Of a stretch of DNA of 64,000 nucleotides, positions 54,138 through 61,965 are shown piece after piece (within the stretch, counting starts at the first letter, position 1; each line of letters begins with the position of its first letter). The notes under the pieces were generated by a model. That model searched no databases. It was not told the DNA's origin and worked only from the letters and a program-made list of their open reading frames with translations. The stretch spans positions 186,001 through 250,000 of the forward strand of contig JACKEB010000010.1 of NCBI GenBank assembly GCA_020633205.1, given 5' to 3'. This stretch comes from Polyangiaceae bacterium (GTDB taxonomy: Bacteria; Myxococcota_A; Polyangia; Polyangiales; Polyangiaceae). The position numbers were made by a program, and so were the translations under genes.

Positions 54138-55580
54138 CTAGAGGCAGACGCCAAGTACTCCGTCTTCGTCGGCTTGCACGCACTGCTCGAAAGTCCCGCA
54201 GTCGTCTCCCGCTAGTCGGCAGAGGGCGTGACAGGTGTAGCTAGCCCCGCTGTCGGTTGACACACAGCCGCCGGTCGCACGATCACCGCTTGGAGCACAG
54301 AAGCCTGTTGCTGTGCACTGAGCTCCGAGCGGCGTGCTTTCCACCGAAACGGCTACACAGACGCCTGAGTAGACGCAGCGGTCTCCAGCGTTTGGACAGT
54401 TGCCCGGACCATTCCAGAAGTCACACAGGTGGCTGCAGGTTCCGTCAACGCACGCCAATCCCGGAGCGCAGTCTTGCCCGGGAAACGCCGACGTGCAGCT
54501 GGTGCCTGCGGCGCCCGAACCTGCGGGCACACAGACTCCGGAGCCATCGATTCTGGGAAAGCAGGAGTTGTTCGGCGGGCACTCATTGCCGCCCACCGTG
54601 CACTGGCGGTAGCAACCGCCGCTCGCCGAGCATGCTTCTCCGGCATCGCAGCTTCCTGCTGTGCAGGCAGCCGTGCACTGGAGGGTGACGGGGTCGCACA
54701 CGTCGGGAGAGCAGTCAGCGTTCCGCCAGCAGCTGCCAGCACCCGAGCCCCCAGACCCGCTGCCTGAGCTCGCGCCGCTCCCTCCCCCACCCCCAGCGGA
54801 GCTGCCGCCTTGGGCTGAGCCGCCGCTCGCGGCGGAGCCGGCGTTGCCGCCGATGGCCGTGGACCCGGCGCTGCCTGCATTCCCTCCGGCGCCCTGACCG
54901 GCGCTGCCGCCATTCCCACCCGAAGCGAACTCGCAGCGCGGAGCCGCAGGAACACTGCCAGGGTCGGTCAACACGCCGAACACGCAGGCTAGCGTTTCCT
55001 CGGGGATTGCCTGACGTGCGATCACTTGCTGCGCGCAGTTGAGGAACGTCGCTGAGCAGGTCAGGCCTGACGCACACTCCTCCGCAACCTGATTCGCTAG
55101 TGCATCGCCGAACGGTAGAAACGCCAGCCCGATCCGCGCGTCGCCGCTGCCACCACTCGCCTCGCTACTGAAGAACAGCTCTTCGCAATGTGGCGCGCCC
55201 AAGGCGCACTTCTCGCAGAACTTCTGAGCCAAATCTCGATGGGCCTGAGTCGGTGTGAGCGCTGCGGCTCCCTTTGGCAAACAGGCGAAGGGCGATTCGC
55301 CAGCGCGAATGCACTGCTCCGTCGACGTCAGGAAATCGTCGGAGACGATCGACGCCACCGCAGCACAATCAGTGACCAGCGCCTCATCACACGGAGTAGT
55401 CGCCCCGCATTGATCGAGGTAGGCCCGAGCGGCAGAACACATTCGCTCGGCCGGCGTTTGCTGGTCCGAGGACGTACCGTCGCTTCCGCACGAAACCAAC
55501 ATTCCCAAGAACGCAAGGGCGCCAAAAGAGGCGCGCACAACCGTTTGGCGGACAATCCCATGACTAAGTCGTCGCTTCAT
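54138..55580 (-). CDS. Cys-rich lipoprotein with Gly/Ser linker
   Basis: ATG 55580 gives 480 residues with a lipoprotein signal ending GMLVSC (Cys31). An N-terminal helical domain has Cys pairs (CSAARAYLDQCG, CEKCALGAPHC). A Gly/Ser/Ala linker of about 65 residues follows (about 220-285). The C-terminal region has about 25 Cys in small modules (CWRNADCSPDVC, CTAGSCDAGEAC, CDFWNGPGNCP), which look like disulfide-rich EGF/dickkopf-like knots. Such proteins are common on the myxobacterial surface and their roles are unknown. The start could be a longer form upstream. Confidence 0.78.
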   Translation of the reverse strand: MKRRLSHGIVRQTVVRASFGALAFLGMLVSCGSDGTSSDQQTPAERMCSAARAYLDQCGATTPCDEALVTDCAAVASIVSDDFLTSTEQCIRAGESPFACLPKGAAALTPTQAHRDLAQKFCEKCALGAPHCEELFFSSEASGGSGDARIGLAFLPFGDALANQVAEECASGLTCSATFLNCAQQVIARQAIPEETLACVFGVLTDPGSVPAAPRCEFASGGNGGSAGQGAGGNAGSAGSTAIGGNAGSAASGGSAQGGSSAGGGGGSGASSGSGSGGSGAGSCWRNADCSPDVCDPVTLQCTAACTAGSCDAGEACSASGGCYRQCTVGGNECPPNNSCFPRIDGSGVCVPAGSGAAGTSCTSAFPGQDCAPGLACVDGTCSHLCDFWNGPGNCPNAGDRCVYSGVCVAVSVESTPLGAQCTATGFCAPSGDRATGGCVSTDSGASYTCHALCRLAGDDCGTFEQCVQADEDGVLGVCL

Positions 55581-55853
55581 GCGGCGGAACCTAGCGGCAA
55601 CCCGAACAGCCTCACCTGAATTTTCACATGGCAATGCTCGCTTTCAAGACCGATCGCAACCGACCGTTGCGTCGTGCTCGCTGGTCACGGTTTCGCGCCC
55701 CACCCACCGCACGGTGGAGCCCAACTCTTGCACCCCCGGTTTCCGCGGCATTTCCAACTATTTCCGCCCGGCAATCCACAGTGAGCCGTGCCAGTAGGCG
55801 GGCGAGCTTTGCCGCGAGTCACGGAGATAGGACACTCGGCGCGCCGCGGCTGC

Positions 55854-55868
55854 CCCTCACCCCCAAAA
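55854..55868 (-). repeat. G-rich 15-mer copy
   Basis: The minus strand reads TTTTTGGGGGTGAGGGG in the intergenic region before the 16-bp tandem repeat. Confidence 0.8.
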
Positions 55869-55942
55869 AGAAACCGCGAGTAGACCCTGAGTTAGCTCAG
55901 GATCCACGCGCGGCATGAGCGCTCACGAGCGCTTGGTTAGCC

Positions 55943-56006
55943 GACTGCGACGACACACGACTGCGACGACACACGACTGCGACGACACACGACTGCGACG
56001 ACGAGC
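55943..56006. repeat. 16-bp tandem repeat, four copies
   Basis: GACTGCGACGACACAC is repeated three times exactly from 55943, then once with a changed end (GACGAGC). It lies 26 bp beyond the stop of the HEAT protein gene, so its 3' end of message runs through it. Confidence 0.92.
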
Positions 56007-56031
56007 GACGTGTAGTTAGTCGACGCGGCAA

Positions 56032-56793
56032 TCAGCCGACGCGAACGACCTGCGCACCCTGGAGCTCGAACTCCTCGGGGAGCGCTTCCGCGCACTGCTC
56101 GCGCAGGGACTCTTCGATCTCCCAGCCAGCGTCTGCCAAGCGTTGAGCGATGCGGTTACGCACGCGCAGCGACTCGTCTTCGGCGAGCGCCGTGACCAGC
56201 GCAGGGATGCTCTCGGGGTTGTTCATCGCGAACACCGTGGCGACGGCGTGGAAGCGCACCGGCTCGCTCATATCCTCGAGGAAAGGTTCCACCGCGACGC
56301 GGACGTCTTCGGACTTGAACTCCTCCAAGGCGTTGATCAGCTGCACCTTGGGCTCGGCGTTGCGCACGTACTCGGTGTCGAACTGATCGAGGATCGTCAG
56401 CAGCTCATCAACCAGCGCTTCGTCAGCCAGGATCTGACGGAGGATCTTGATCGGCCAGGTCAGGCTCTCTGCCTTCGCACAGTACTTGCGGATGGGCTCC
56501 AGCGCCTCTTCCCCTATGGAAACGACACCTGCAACGGCCATCTCCTTCTCCTCTTGATCCGTGATCGACGGCTCCATGGAGAAGGTGAAGCGCCTGAGCA
56601 GACCCGCCGCAGCGTCAGCGGTGCCGATCTTCGTCAGCTCCTGGAGCGCCTCTTGGCGGTCGTAGTTCTGCGAGAGCTTGTCCCCGGCCACGCGGGTGAG
56701 CCGGTTGAGCTCGCGAGGAGTGGCGCGCTTACCGGCGCTGGATCCCGCCTCAGTCGAGGCCTCTTTCTTCTTGAAGATATCGAACAAGCCCAT
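56032..56793 (-). CDS. Cytoplasmic HEAT-repeat protein
   Basis: The 253-residue protein starts at ATG 56793 behind GGAG, with MGLFDIFKKKE at the N-terminus. Repeated helical pairs of about 30 residues run from 45 to 240 (QEALQELTKIGTADAAAGL, VAVEPFLEDMSEPVRFHAVATV, IPALVTALAEDESLRVRNRI), typical of HEAT/PBS-lyase repeats. No signal peptide is visible. HEAT proteins are docking scaffolds; this one is of unknown partner. A tandem repeat follows its stop. Confidence 0.75.
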   Translation of the reverse strand: MGLFDIFKKKEASTEAGSSAGKRATPRELNRLTRVAGDKLSQNYDRQEALQELTKIGTADAAAGLLRRFTFSMEPSITDQEEKEMAVAGVVSIGEEALEPIRKYCAKAESLTWPIKILRQILADEALVDELLTILDQFDTEYVRNAEPKVQLINALEEFKSEDVRVAVEPFLEDMSEPVRFHAVATVFAMNNPESIPALVTALAEDESLRVRNRIAQRLADAGWEIEESLREQCAEALPEEFELQGAQVVRVG

Positions 56794-56928
56794 CGAATCT
56801 GCTCCAGGCTGACGGCGCAGGGTGGGTCAGCCGGGCGTGCTTATAGCTCGAATGACCGCGAAGTGCAGTTGATGGTCCAGAAAGCTCGCGAAATGCGCGG
56901 TTCCGGGGCTTTTGCCGCACTTCCAGGG

Positions 56929-56965
56929 AAAAAAAAGCGGCGCGTGAGTCATGTTCACGCGCCGC
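56929..56965 (-). terminator. Terminator of the Cache-HAMP gene
   Basis: On the minus strand GCGGCGCGTGA pairs with TCACGCGCCGC around ACATGAC, followed by a tract of eight T (56929-56936 on the plus strand shows A). Confidence 0.92.
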
Positions 56966-56993
56966 AGCGAACCTCAAGCGAAGTGCTCGCAGA

Positions 56994-58160
56994 TCAACCG
57001 TAGTCGCCAGGCCCTGGAGGCGCTGACGGGCGGCCCTCATCGTCGGTCTCCGGTACACCCATCAGGGCGTTCAACAGCGAGTTCAGTCGATGCACCAACC
57101 CGCCGAGCTCTGCGTGCTCGATTTCGAAGCGGTAGTTGGCGTTGCCGTTGATGACCTGCAGCAAGCCCTCTTCCATTTCGCTGATGGGACCCTGGATGTA
57201 GTTGCCGAGCAAGAAGCCACCCACGACCACCAGCAGCACCCCGAGGCCGGTCACCGCGAACACGGGCCAGAGCAGCCCGTTGACTGACCCGACCAGTGAT
57301 GCGGGCACCGTCGCGATCAACACCGCTCGCTTACCGTCGCCGTAACCAGCCAGGCTTTGGGTCGCGTACAGCTCACCGGGGAACGCGTCCTCGACCACCG
57401 TGATGTTACCCGAGTCCGCACTCGCTTTGCTTGCTGTGGTGGTCTTCTCACCTGCCCCCGCCTCGAGCATGGGACCTGAGACATCCGCGCTCTTCGCGAC
57501 CAGCTCGAGCTTCTCCCCGCTCATCACACCGAGCATGAGCGCACGACCACTGGTCAGCTCGCTGGTGCGCGTCAGGCGCTCATCACTGAGCGGCGTGCCC
57601 ACCACCAGTGCGCCCACCACCTTGCCATCTTCGCCGCGCACCGGCGCATAGCTCGCGAGCATCTGCTCTTGGCGCTGCTTGTTCATCCAGACGTCAGAAC
57701 CCGTCTGACCGTCTTTCAGCGACTGCCCCAGGGTCGGGTAGATCTCCCCGAGCTTGTCACCGCGCATCAGCGCGGAGCCATTGCGGCCGAGTGCGACCCC
57801 CGTGTCGTCGACGAAGAGCACCAGAGACGGCGCCATGCGAGCGAACTGGGCGTCACCCACCGCCGCGTCCCGCAGCTTGTTGGCTTGCGCCGTGGCGGCC
57901 TCGCTCTTCGCCTTCTCGGTGCCAGCGGCGAAGACGCCCTGAACTTCCTTGGTGTCCGCCTGGGCGGCCAACCAACGCTCCAGGCGCAGCGCATCGAGCG
58001 CCAAGCGAGCGTTCGCGCTCTTGATGGCGCGCTCCACATCGCTCTTGCGATTCTGGGGGTTGGATACGACGTCCTTCAGCGCCGTTAGCAGGAGAAAGTA
58101 GGACAGCAGTCCTACGACCAGCACGATGCCTGCGTTGACGATGATGATCTTGCCCCGCAT
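56994..58160 (-). CDS. Cache-type sensor with HAMP-like region, no output domain
   Basis: The 388-residue protein starts at ATG 58160. TM1 is at about 7-28 (IVLVVGLLSYFLLL). A periplasmic sensor of about 270 residues follows, with Cache-like strands (SLVLFVDDTGVALGRNGSALM, GEIYPTLGQSLKDGQTGSDVW, YAPVRGEDGKVVGALVVG). TM2 lies at about 300-325, then a short HAMP-like segment (IQGPISEMEEGLLQVINGN) and about 40 residues with no kinase or MCP part. It may relay a signal to a separate partner by helix packing. Double-Cache sensors usually bind small metabolites. The gene stands alone and ends in a strong terminator. Confidence 0.78.
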   Translation of the reverse strand: MRGKIIIVNAGIVLVVGLLSYFLLLTALKDVVSNPQNRKSDVERAIKSANARLALDALRLERWLAAQADTKEVQGVFAAGTEKAKSEAATAQANKLRDAAVGDAQFARMAPSLVLFVDDTGVALGRNGSALMRGDKLGEIYPTLGQSLKDGQTGSDVWMNKQRQEQMLASYAPVRGEDGKVVGALVVGTPLSDERLTRTSELTSGRALMLGVMSGEKLELVAKSADVSGPMLEAGAGEKTTTASKASADSGNITVVEDAFPGELYATQSLAGYGDGKRAVLIATVPASLVGSVNGLLWPVFAVTGLGVLLVVVGGFLLGNYIQGPISEMEEGLLQVINGNANYRFEIEHAELGGLVHRLNSLLNALMGVPETDDEGRPSAPPGPGDYG

Positions 58161-58372
58161 GACCTGTCGCCCCTTCCTGTTGCCCTTTTGCCGGACGGCT
58201 GGGAGATCCCTCTCCCCTGCAGCCCACCCTCGATGGGCCTAGACTCGGCGTCGTACCTGCGCGCACCTTCTGATGCGCCTAGAAGAACACAGTTCGCACC
58301 TTCGAGGCAGGAACTGCAAGCAATGTTCAAAACCGGCGAGCAGCCTATCATCCCGACTGCGGAGAACGAAAC

Positions 58373-59437
58373 ATGGTGACGACGCTAGCGGTGGTGGACG
58401 ACGCGCTCTTCGATCAACATCGTGCACTCGATCGCTCGGGAGCACCCTCGCCCCATCCTGAGCGGCCAGAGCGCCTCCAAGCGGCGCGTCTAGCGGTCCG
58501 GCGGCTGAGTGAACGCTTTGGTGACGAAACACTCCGGGTAAGCCCGCTGAGCCCACGCGACGCCACTCACGACGAATTGAGCCGCGTGCATGACGCGGGT
58601 TATTTAAGTGAACTCGAGCAGGCCCGAGGCGGTACCGGGTACCTCGACGCCGACACGTACTACGCCCCGGAGTCGGTGGCCGCAGCGGTCAGGGCTTGCG
58701 GAGGCTCCCTTGCGTTGGTCGACGCGTTGCTAGACGGAAACGCAGACTATGGGGTCGCGTTGCTGCGGCCGCCTGGGCACCACGCCAGGCCTGGCGCTGC
58801 CATGGGGTTCTGCATGCTCAACAACGTCGCCGTCGCGGCGGCGCACGCCCGCGCGCGCGGAGTCGAGCGCGTGATGATCGTCGATTGGGACGTGCATCAC
58901 GGCAACGGTACCCAAGAGATGTTCTTCAAGGACCCCTCGGTGCTCTTCGCTTCCTTGCATCAGTTTCCGTTCTATCCGGGCACCGGCGCAACCGACGAGG
59001 TCGGCAGCGCTGACGGCAAGGGCTACACCCTCAACGTTCCCCTCAGTGCAGGTGCGGGAGACGCGGCCTATCTAGAAACCGCGCGGCAATTATTGGCGCC
59101 CGTGATCGCGGAGTATGACCCGGAGCTGCTGCTGATCAGCGCCGGCTTCGATGCGCACGCTCGGGATCCATTGGCTGGCATGGCGCTCAGCGCCGAGAGC
59201 TACCCCCGCATGCTGAGGGAGCTGACCGGCGCATGGGGCCGAAGCGCGCGCGGTCGCTTGGGTCTGCTGCTCGAGGGCGGATACGACCTGACGGGCCTCG
59301 AGACCTCCCTCGAGGCGACATTGAGCGGTTTGGTCGATCCGCTCCCGGCTGGGCCGACAACGGAGCGCGCATCTTCGCGTCACGAATCGGAGCTCTGGTC
59401 GGCTCGGAGCGCCGCCAAGCGCTTCTGGAAAGTCTGA
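58373..59437 (+). CDS. Histone-deacetylase-superfamily hydrolase
   Basis: The 354-residue enzyme has the class II-type deacetylase fold: HPERPERL (28-35), RPPGHHARP with the catalytic His pair, GFCMLNNVAVAA, VDWDVHHGNGTQ with zinc ligands Asp and His, SAGFDAH with the second Asp and LLEGGYD near the end. Bacterial members act on acetylated polyamines or other amide-linked acyl groups. No signal peptide is seen. It starts at ATG 58373. It may serve acetyl-lysine or acetylpolyamine turnover. Confidence 0.92.
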   Translation: MVTTLAVVDDALFDQHRALDRSGAPSPHPERPERLQAARLAVRRLSERFGDETLRVSPLSPRDATHDELSRVHDAGYLSELEQARGGTGYLDADTYYAPESVAAAVRACGGSLALVDALLDGNADYGVALLRPPGHHARPGAAMGFCMLNNVAVAAAHARARGVERVMIVDWDVHHGNGTQEMFFKDPSVLFASLHQFPFYPGTGATDEVGSADGKGYTLNVPLSAGAGDAAYLETARQLLAPVIAEYDPELLLISAGFDAHARDPLAGMALSAESYPRMLRELTGAWGRSARGRLGLLLEGGYDLTGLETSLEATLSGLVDPLPAGPTTERASSRHESELWSARSAAKRFWKV

Positions 59438-59643
59438 AGTTTCAAGCCTTCGCGGGCGGTTCCGGCCGCGAGAGCCAGCAAAAGCAAGAGCCATAGCCGG
59501 CGCAGCCAGCGGGACTAGTCGGCGAAAAAAGCAGTGGAGCGTGTTGCGCGTCCCCCACCCCGTGAGCTAAGACTCCGCGCTCTCGCGGGGACCCCTCCGC
59601 GGACCAACGCACCCGGATCGTCCCCGAGACGAACCAGGCACAC

Positions 59644-59716
59644 GGTGGGTGTAGCTCAGTGGTAGAGCGCTGGATTGTGGCTCCAGTTGTCGTGGGTTCA
59701 ATTCCCATCATCCACC
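59644..59716 (+). tRNA. tRNA-His (anticodon GTG)
   Basis: GTGGGTG (59645-59651) pairs with CATCCAC (59709-59715). G at 59644 is the extra G-1 typical of tRNA-His, pairing with discriminator C 59716. The anticodon loop is TTGTGGC between CTGGA and TCCAG. The T-arm is GTGGG/CCCAT. CCA is not encoded. Confidence 0.95.
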
Positions 59717-59731
59717 CCGAATCTCGCTGAA

Positions 59732-59758
59732 GCGGCGTCGCCCAAAAGGTGACGCCGC
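59732..59758 (+). terminator. Terminator after tRNA-His
   Basis: GCGGCGTCGCC pairs with GGTGACGCCGC (one G-T) around CAAAA, followed by GCTGCATTTAGC. Confidence 0.85.
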
Positions 59759-59845
59759 GCTGCATTTAGCGCCCCGGGAGGCGCAGGGCACGACTCAAGC
59801 GCGCGACCGACCAAAGCGCGAAGAGCGTCTCTGCAAGATCTTCGG

Positions 59846-59860
59846 GTTTGGGGGTGAGGA
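59846..59860 (+). repeat. G-rich 15-mer copy
   Basis: TTTGGGGGTGAGGAG upstream of the PLP enzyme gene, just after GGTTT, is an exact match to the copy near 34050. Confidence 0.85.
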
Positions 59861-59930
59861 GCACCGCGCCGGCGCCCGTGCCGCTTCGTGCGCTGCCCTG
59901 GTCTACACGCTCTGTGGTACAGGCAGCGTC

Positions 59931-61094
59931 ATGCACTCGGACAAGCTGGGCCTCGACACCTTGGCAATCCACGCAGGGCAAGAACCCGACCCGAACCACG
60001 CGGCGGTCATGCAGCCCATCGTCTTGGCGAGTACCTTCGCTCAGGCAGAACCTGGCAAGCCCAAGCTGTTTGAGTACTCGCGCAGCGGCAACCCCACGCG
60101 CCAAGCGCTGGAGGCTTGCCTCGCGGCACTGGAGGGCGGCACTCACGGCTTTGCGTTCGCCAGCGGCAGCGCTGCCACGCTCACGCTGCTCCACACACTG
60201 AAGCCCGGGGACCATGTGGTCAGCGGCGACGACGTATACGGCGGCACGTTCCGGCTATTCGACAAGGTGTTGAAGCCGATGGGCGTCAACACCACCTTCG
60301 TGGATTTGCGAGATCCGGCTCGCCTGGATGCCGCGATCACGCCTCAGACCCGCCTGGTGTGGATGGAGACTCCCACGAACCCCATGCTGAAGCTCTTCGA
60401 TATCGAGGCGATCGCCGCGCGCAGCAAGTCTCACGGCATTCCCCTGGCCGTGGACAACACCTTCGCGTCGCCCATCATTCAGCAGCCGCTCAAGCTAGGC
60501 GCGAGCATCGTGGTGCACTCGACCACCAAGTACATCAACGGTCACTCGGACGTGGTCGGAGGAGCGTTGATCACTTCCGACGACGCAATCGCCGAACGCG
60601 TCGGGTTCTACCAAAACGCCATCGGTGGTGTGCCTTCGCCATTCGACTGCTACATGGTTCTGCGCGGAATCAAGACGCTACCAGTGCGCATGCGCCATCA
60701 ATGCCAGAGCGCCGCGCTGATCGCCCAGCGCCTCGAGGGCCGTAAAGGCGTGAATAAAGTCCACTACCCCGGCCTCGAGAGCCATCCGGATCACGCCCTC
60801 GCGAAGCGCCAAATGCGCCTCCCCGGCGCGATGGTCAGCGTGGACCTCAGCGCGAACGTGGACCAGGCGAAGCGCTTTCTGTCGGCACTGCGGATCTTCA
60901 CCCTGGCTGAGAGCCTGGGCGGCGTCGAGTCACTGGCCGAGCATCCTGCCATCATGACGCACGCCTCCATCCCGAAGGAGACCCGCGACGCGATTGGCAT
61001 CGGTGACGGCCTGGTCCGCCTGAGCGTGGGCCTCGAGGACGTTGAAGATCTCTGGGCTGATCTGGAAGGCGCTTTCGCCGCCGCCGGACTCTGA
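59931..61094 (+). CDS. PLP-dependent transsulfuration-type enzyme (Cys/Met metabolism)
   Basis: The 387-residue protein is a fold-type I PLP enzyme of the Cys/Met metabolism group. It has EYSRSGNPTRQALE (cofactor phosphate site), FASGSAATLTLL, VDNTFASP (the Asp that binds the pyridine N), the Lys of HSTTKYINGHSD that forms the Schiff base, and TLAESLGGVESL at the end. Length is normal (380-400). The group includes cystathionine gamma-synthase, gamma-lyase and methionine gamma-lyase; the sequence alone does not tell which, and no neighbour fixes it. The start is ATG 59931. Confidence 0.93.
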   Translation: MHSDKLGLDTLAIHAGQEPDPNHAAVMQPIVLASTFAQAEPGKPKLFEYSRSGNPTRQALEACLAALEGGTHGFAFASGSAATLTLLHTLKPGDHVVSGDDVYGGTFRLFDKVLKPMGVNTTFVDLRDPARLDAAITPQTRLVWMETPTNPMLKLFDIEAIAARSKSHGIPLAVDNTFASPIIQQPLKLGASIVVHSTTKYINGHSDVVGGALITSDDAIAERVGFYQNAIGGVPSPFDCYMVLRGIKTLPVRMRHQCQSAALIAQRLEGRKGVNKVHYPGLESHPDHALAKRQMRLPGAMVSVDLSANVDQAKRFLSALRIFTLAESLGGVESLAEHPAIMTHASIPKETRDAIGIGDGLVRLSVGLEDVEDLWADLEGAFAAAGL

Positions 61095-61213
61095 TCGCGA
61101 AGCCGATTCTGCCCGCTGGCGAAGCCGGCCAGCGACGCGCGTCGGCCCCGGACCACGGTCAGCGCGGATAAAACTGAGTAGGAATTTGAGCCGTAGGAGC
61201 TTAATGTCTCGGC

Positions 61214-61825
61214 ATGACTCTTGGGCTCTCTCTTGCTCCCCGTCGTGTGATGGTGCGCGCCGTTGCGCTGCTCCCGCTGAGCCTGCTGGGCGCCAGCGCG
61301 ATCAGCTGTAGCGACCCGGTCCCCGTCGCCGCGCAGGGTAACTTCAGCTTTCAGCTCGGCACGAACGCAGCGGGGGCGCCAAGTCGCTGCCAGCTTCCGA
61401 ATAAGGTGTTCGGTTTCGGTGAGCCCTCCACCGCCGACCCGGGCAAGCGCACGGCGGACGGCGAGAGCGGCGTCAGCGTGAGCTGCAAGGTGCGCAAGCA
61501 AGGCGACGCATACGTCGTAGAAGGCAACGTCAAGAAAGGCGCCGACACTTTCTACGTCAACAGCACCGACGTCGACGTGACGTCCGGTGTGGGTAGCGCA
61601 CTGGTCGTCGCCAGCTCGGGGGCGTCGATCGGCTACGAGACGTGCACCCAGCTCAACTGCCCTGGAGTGACGGATCCTCCGTTCTGCACCTTCGAGGTGA
61701 TCAGCGATCAAATCCGCTCCGGCGCCGTCTGGGCCAAGGTCAGTTGCCCAATGCTCGTTGCGCCGAGTGAGCAGAGCTACTGCACCGCCAGCGCGGTGTT
61801 CGTGCTCGAAAACTGCGAGGAATAG
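61214..61825 (+). CDS. Small lipoprotein, beta-rich
   Basis: The 203-residue protein has a lipoprotein signal (LLGASAISC, Cys32); ATG 61250 gives a shorter, equally good signal. The mature part is beta-rich with scattered Cys (CTQLNCPG, CTFEV, CPMLV, YCTAS, ENCEE) that could form disulfides. I do not recognise it. A terminator follows. Confidence 0.7.
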   Translation: MTLGLSLAPRRVMVRAVALLPLSLLGASAISCSDPVPVAAQGNFSFQLGTNAAGAPSRCQLPNKVFGFGEPSTADPGKRTADGESGVSVSCKVRKQGDAYVVEGNVKKGADTFYVNSTDVDVTSGVGSALVVASSGASIGYETCTQLNCPGVTDPPFCTFEVISDQIRSGAVWAKVSCPMLVAPSEQSYCTASAVFVLENCEE

Positions 61826-61860
61826 CCAGTTCCGCAGGGAACCAAATGGTTCAAGCAAAA

Positions 61861-61888
61861 AGAGGTCGGACCATCCGGTCCGGCCTCT
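61861..61888 (+). terminator. Terminator after the small lipoprotein gene
   Basis: AGAGGTCGGACC pairs with GGTCCGGCCTCT (one T-G) around ATCC, followed by CTGCGTTTGTACGC. Confidence 0.9.
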
Positions 61889-61965
61889 CTGCGTTTGTAC
61901 GCCTGTTGTCCCGTTCGAATCACGCGCCTTGCAAAAATCAGGCGCCTCGCGAATCTGCCTGTGAA

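Larger units (their letters stand above)
55581..56031. other. Intergenic region with tandem repeat
   Basis: These 451 bases hold a G-rich 15-mer copy on the minus strand (about 55854-55868) and a 16-bp tandem repeat at 55943-56006. A short frame at 55628 has no recognisable features, so I do not call it. Confidence 0.55.
59438..59930. other. Intergenic region with tRNA-His and a G-rich repeat
   Basis: The 493 bases hold tRNA-His, its terminator and a copy of the G-rich 15-mer (59846-59860). I see no coding gene. Confidence 0.7.

Noticed and set aside
55628..55918. Plus-strand frame of 96 codons in the gap after the Cys-rich lipoprotein gene
   Set aside because: Arg/Ser-rich composition of a random high-GC frame, no ribosome-binding site, and it covers a G-rich repeat.
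55943..56006. Possible CRISPR array
   Set aside because: The 16-bp units touch each other with no spacers; same for the arrays at 32303 and 63110.
59766..60215. Minus-strand frame of 149 codons before the PLP enzyme gene
   Set aside because: It overlaps the start of the PLP enzyme gene and the G-rich repeat, and has no recognisable family.
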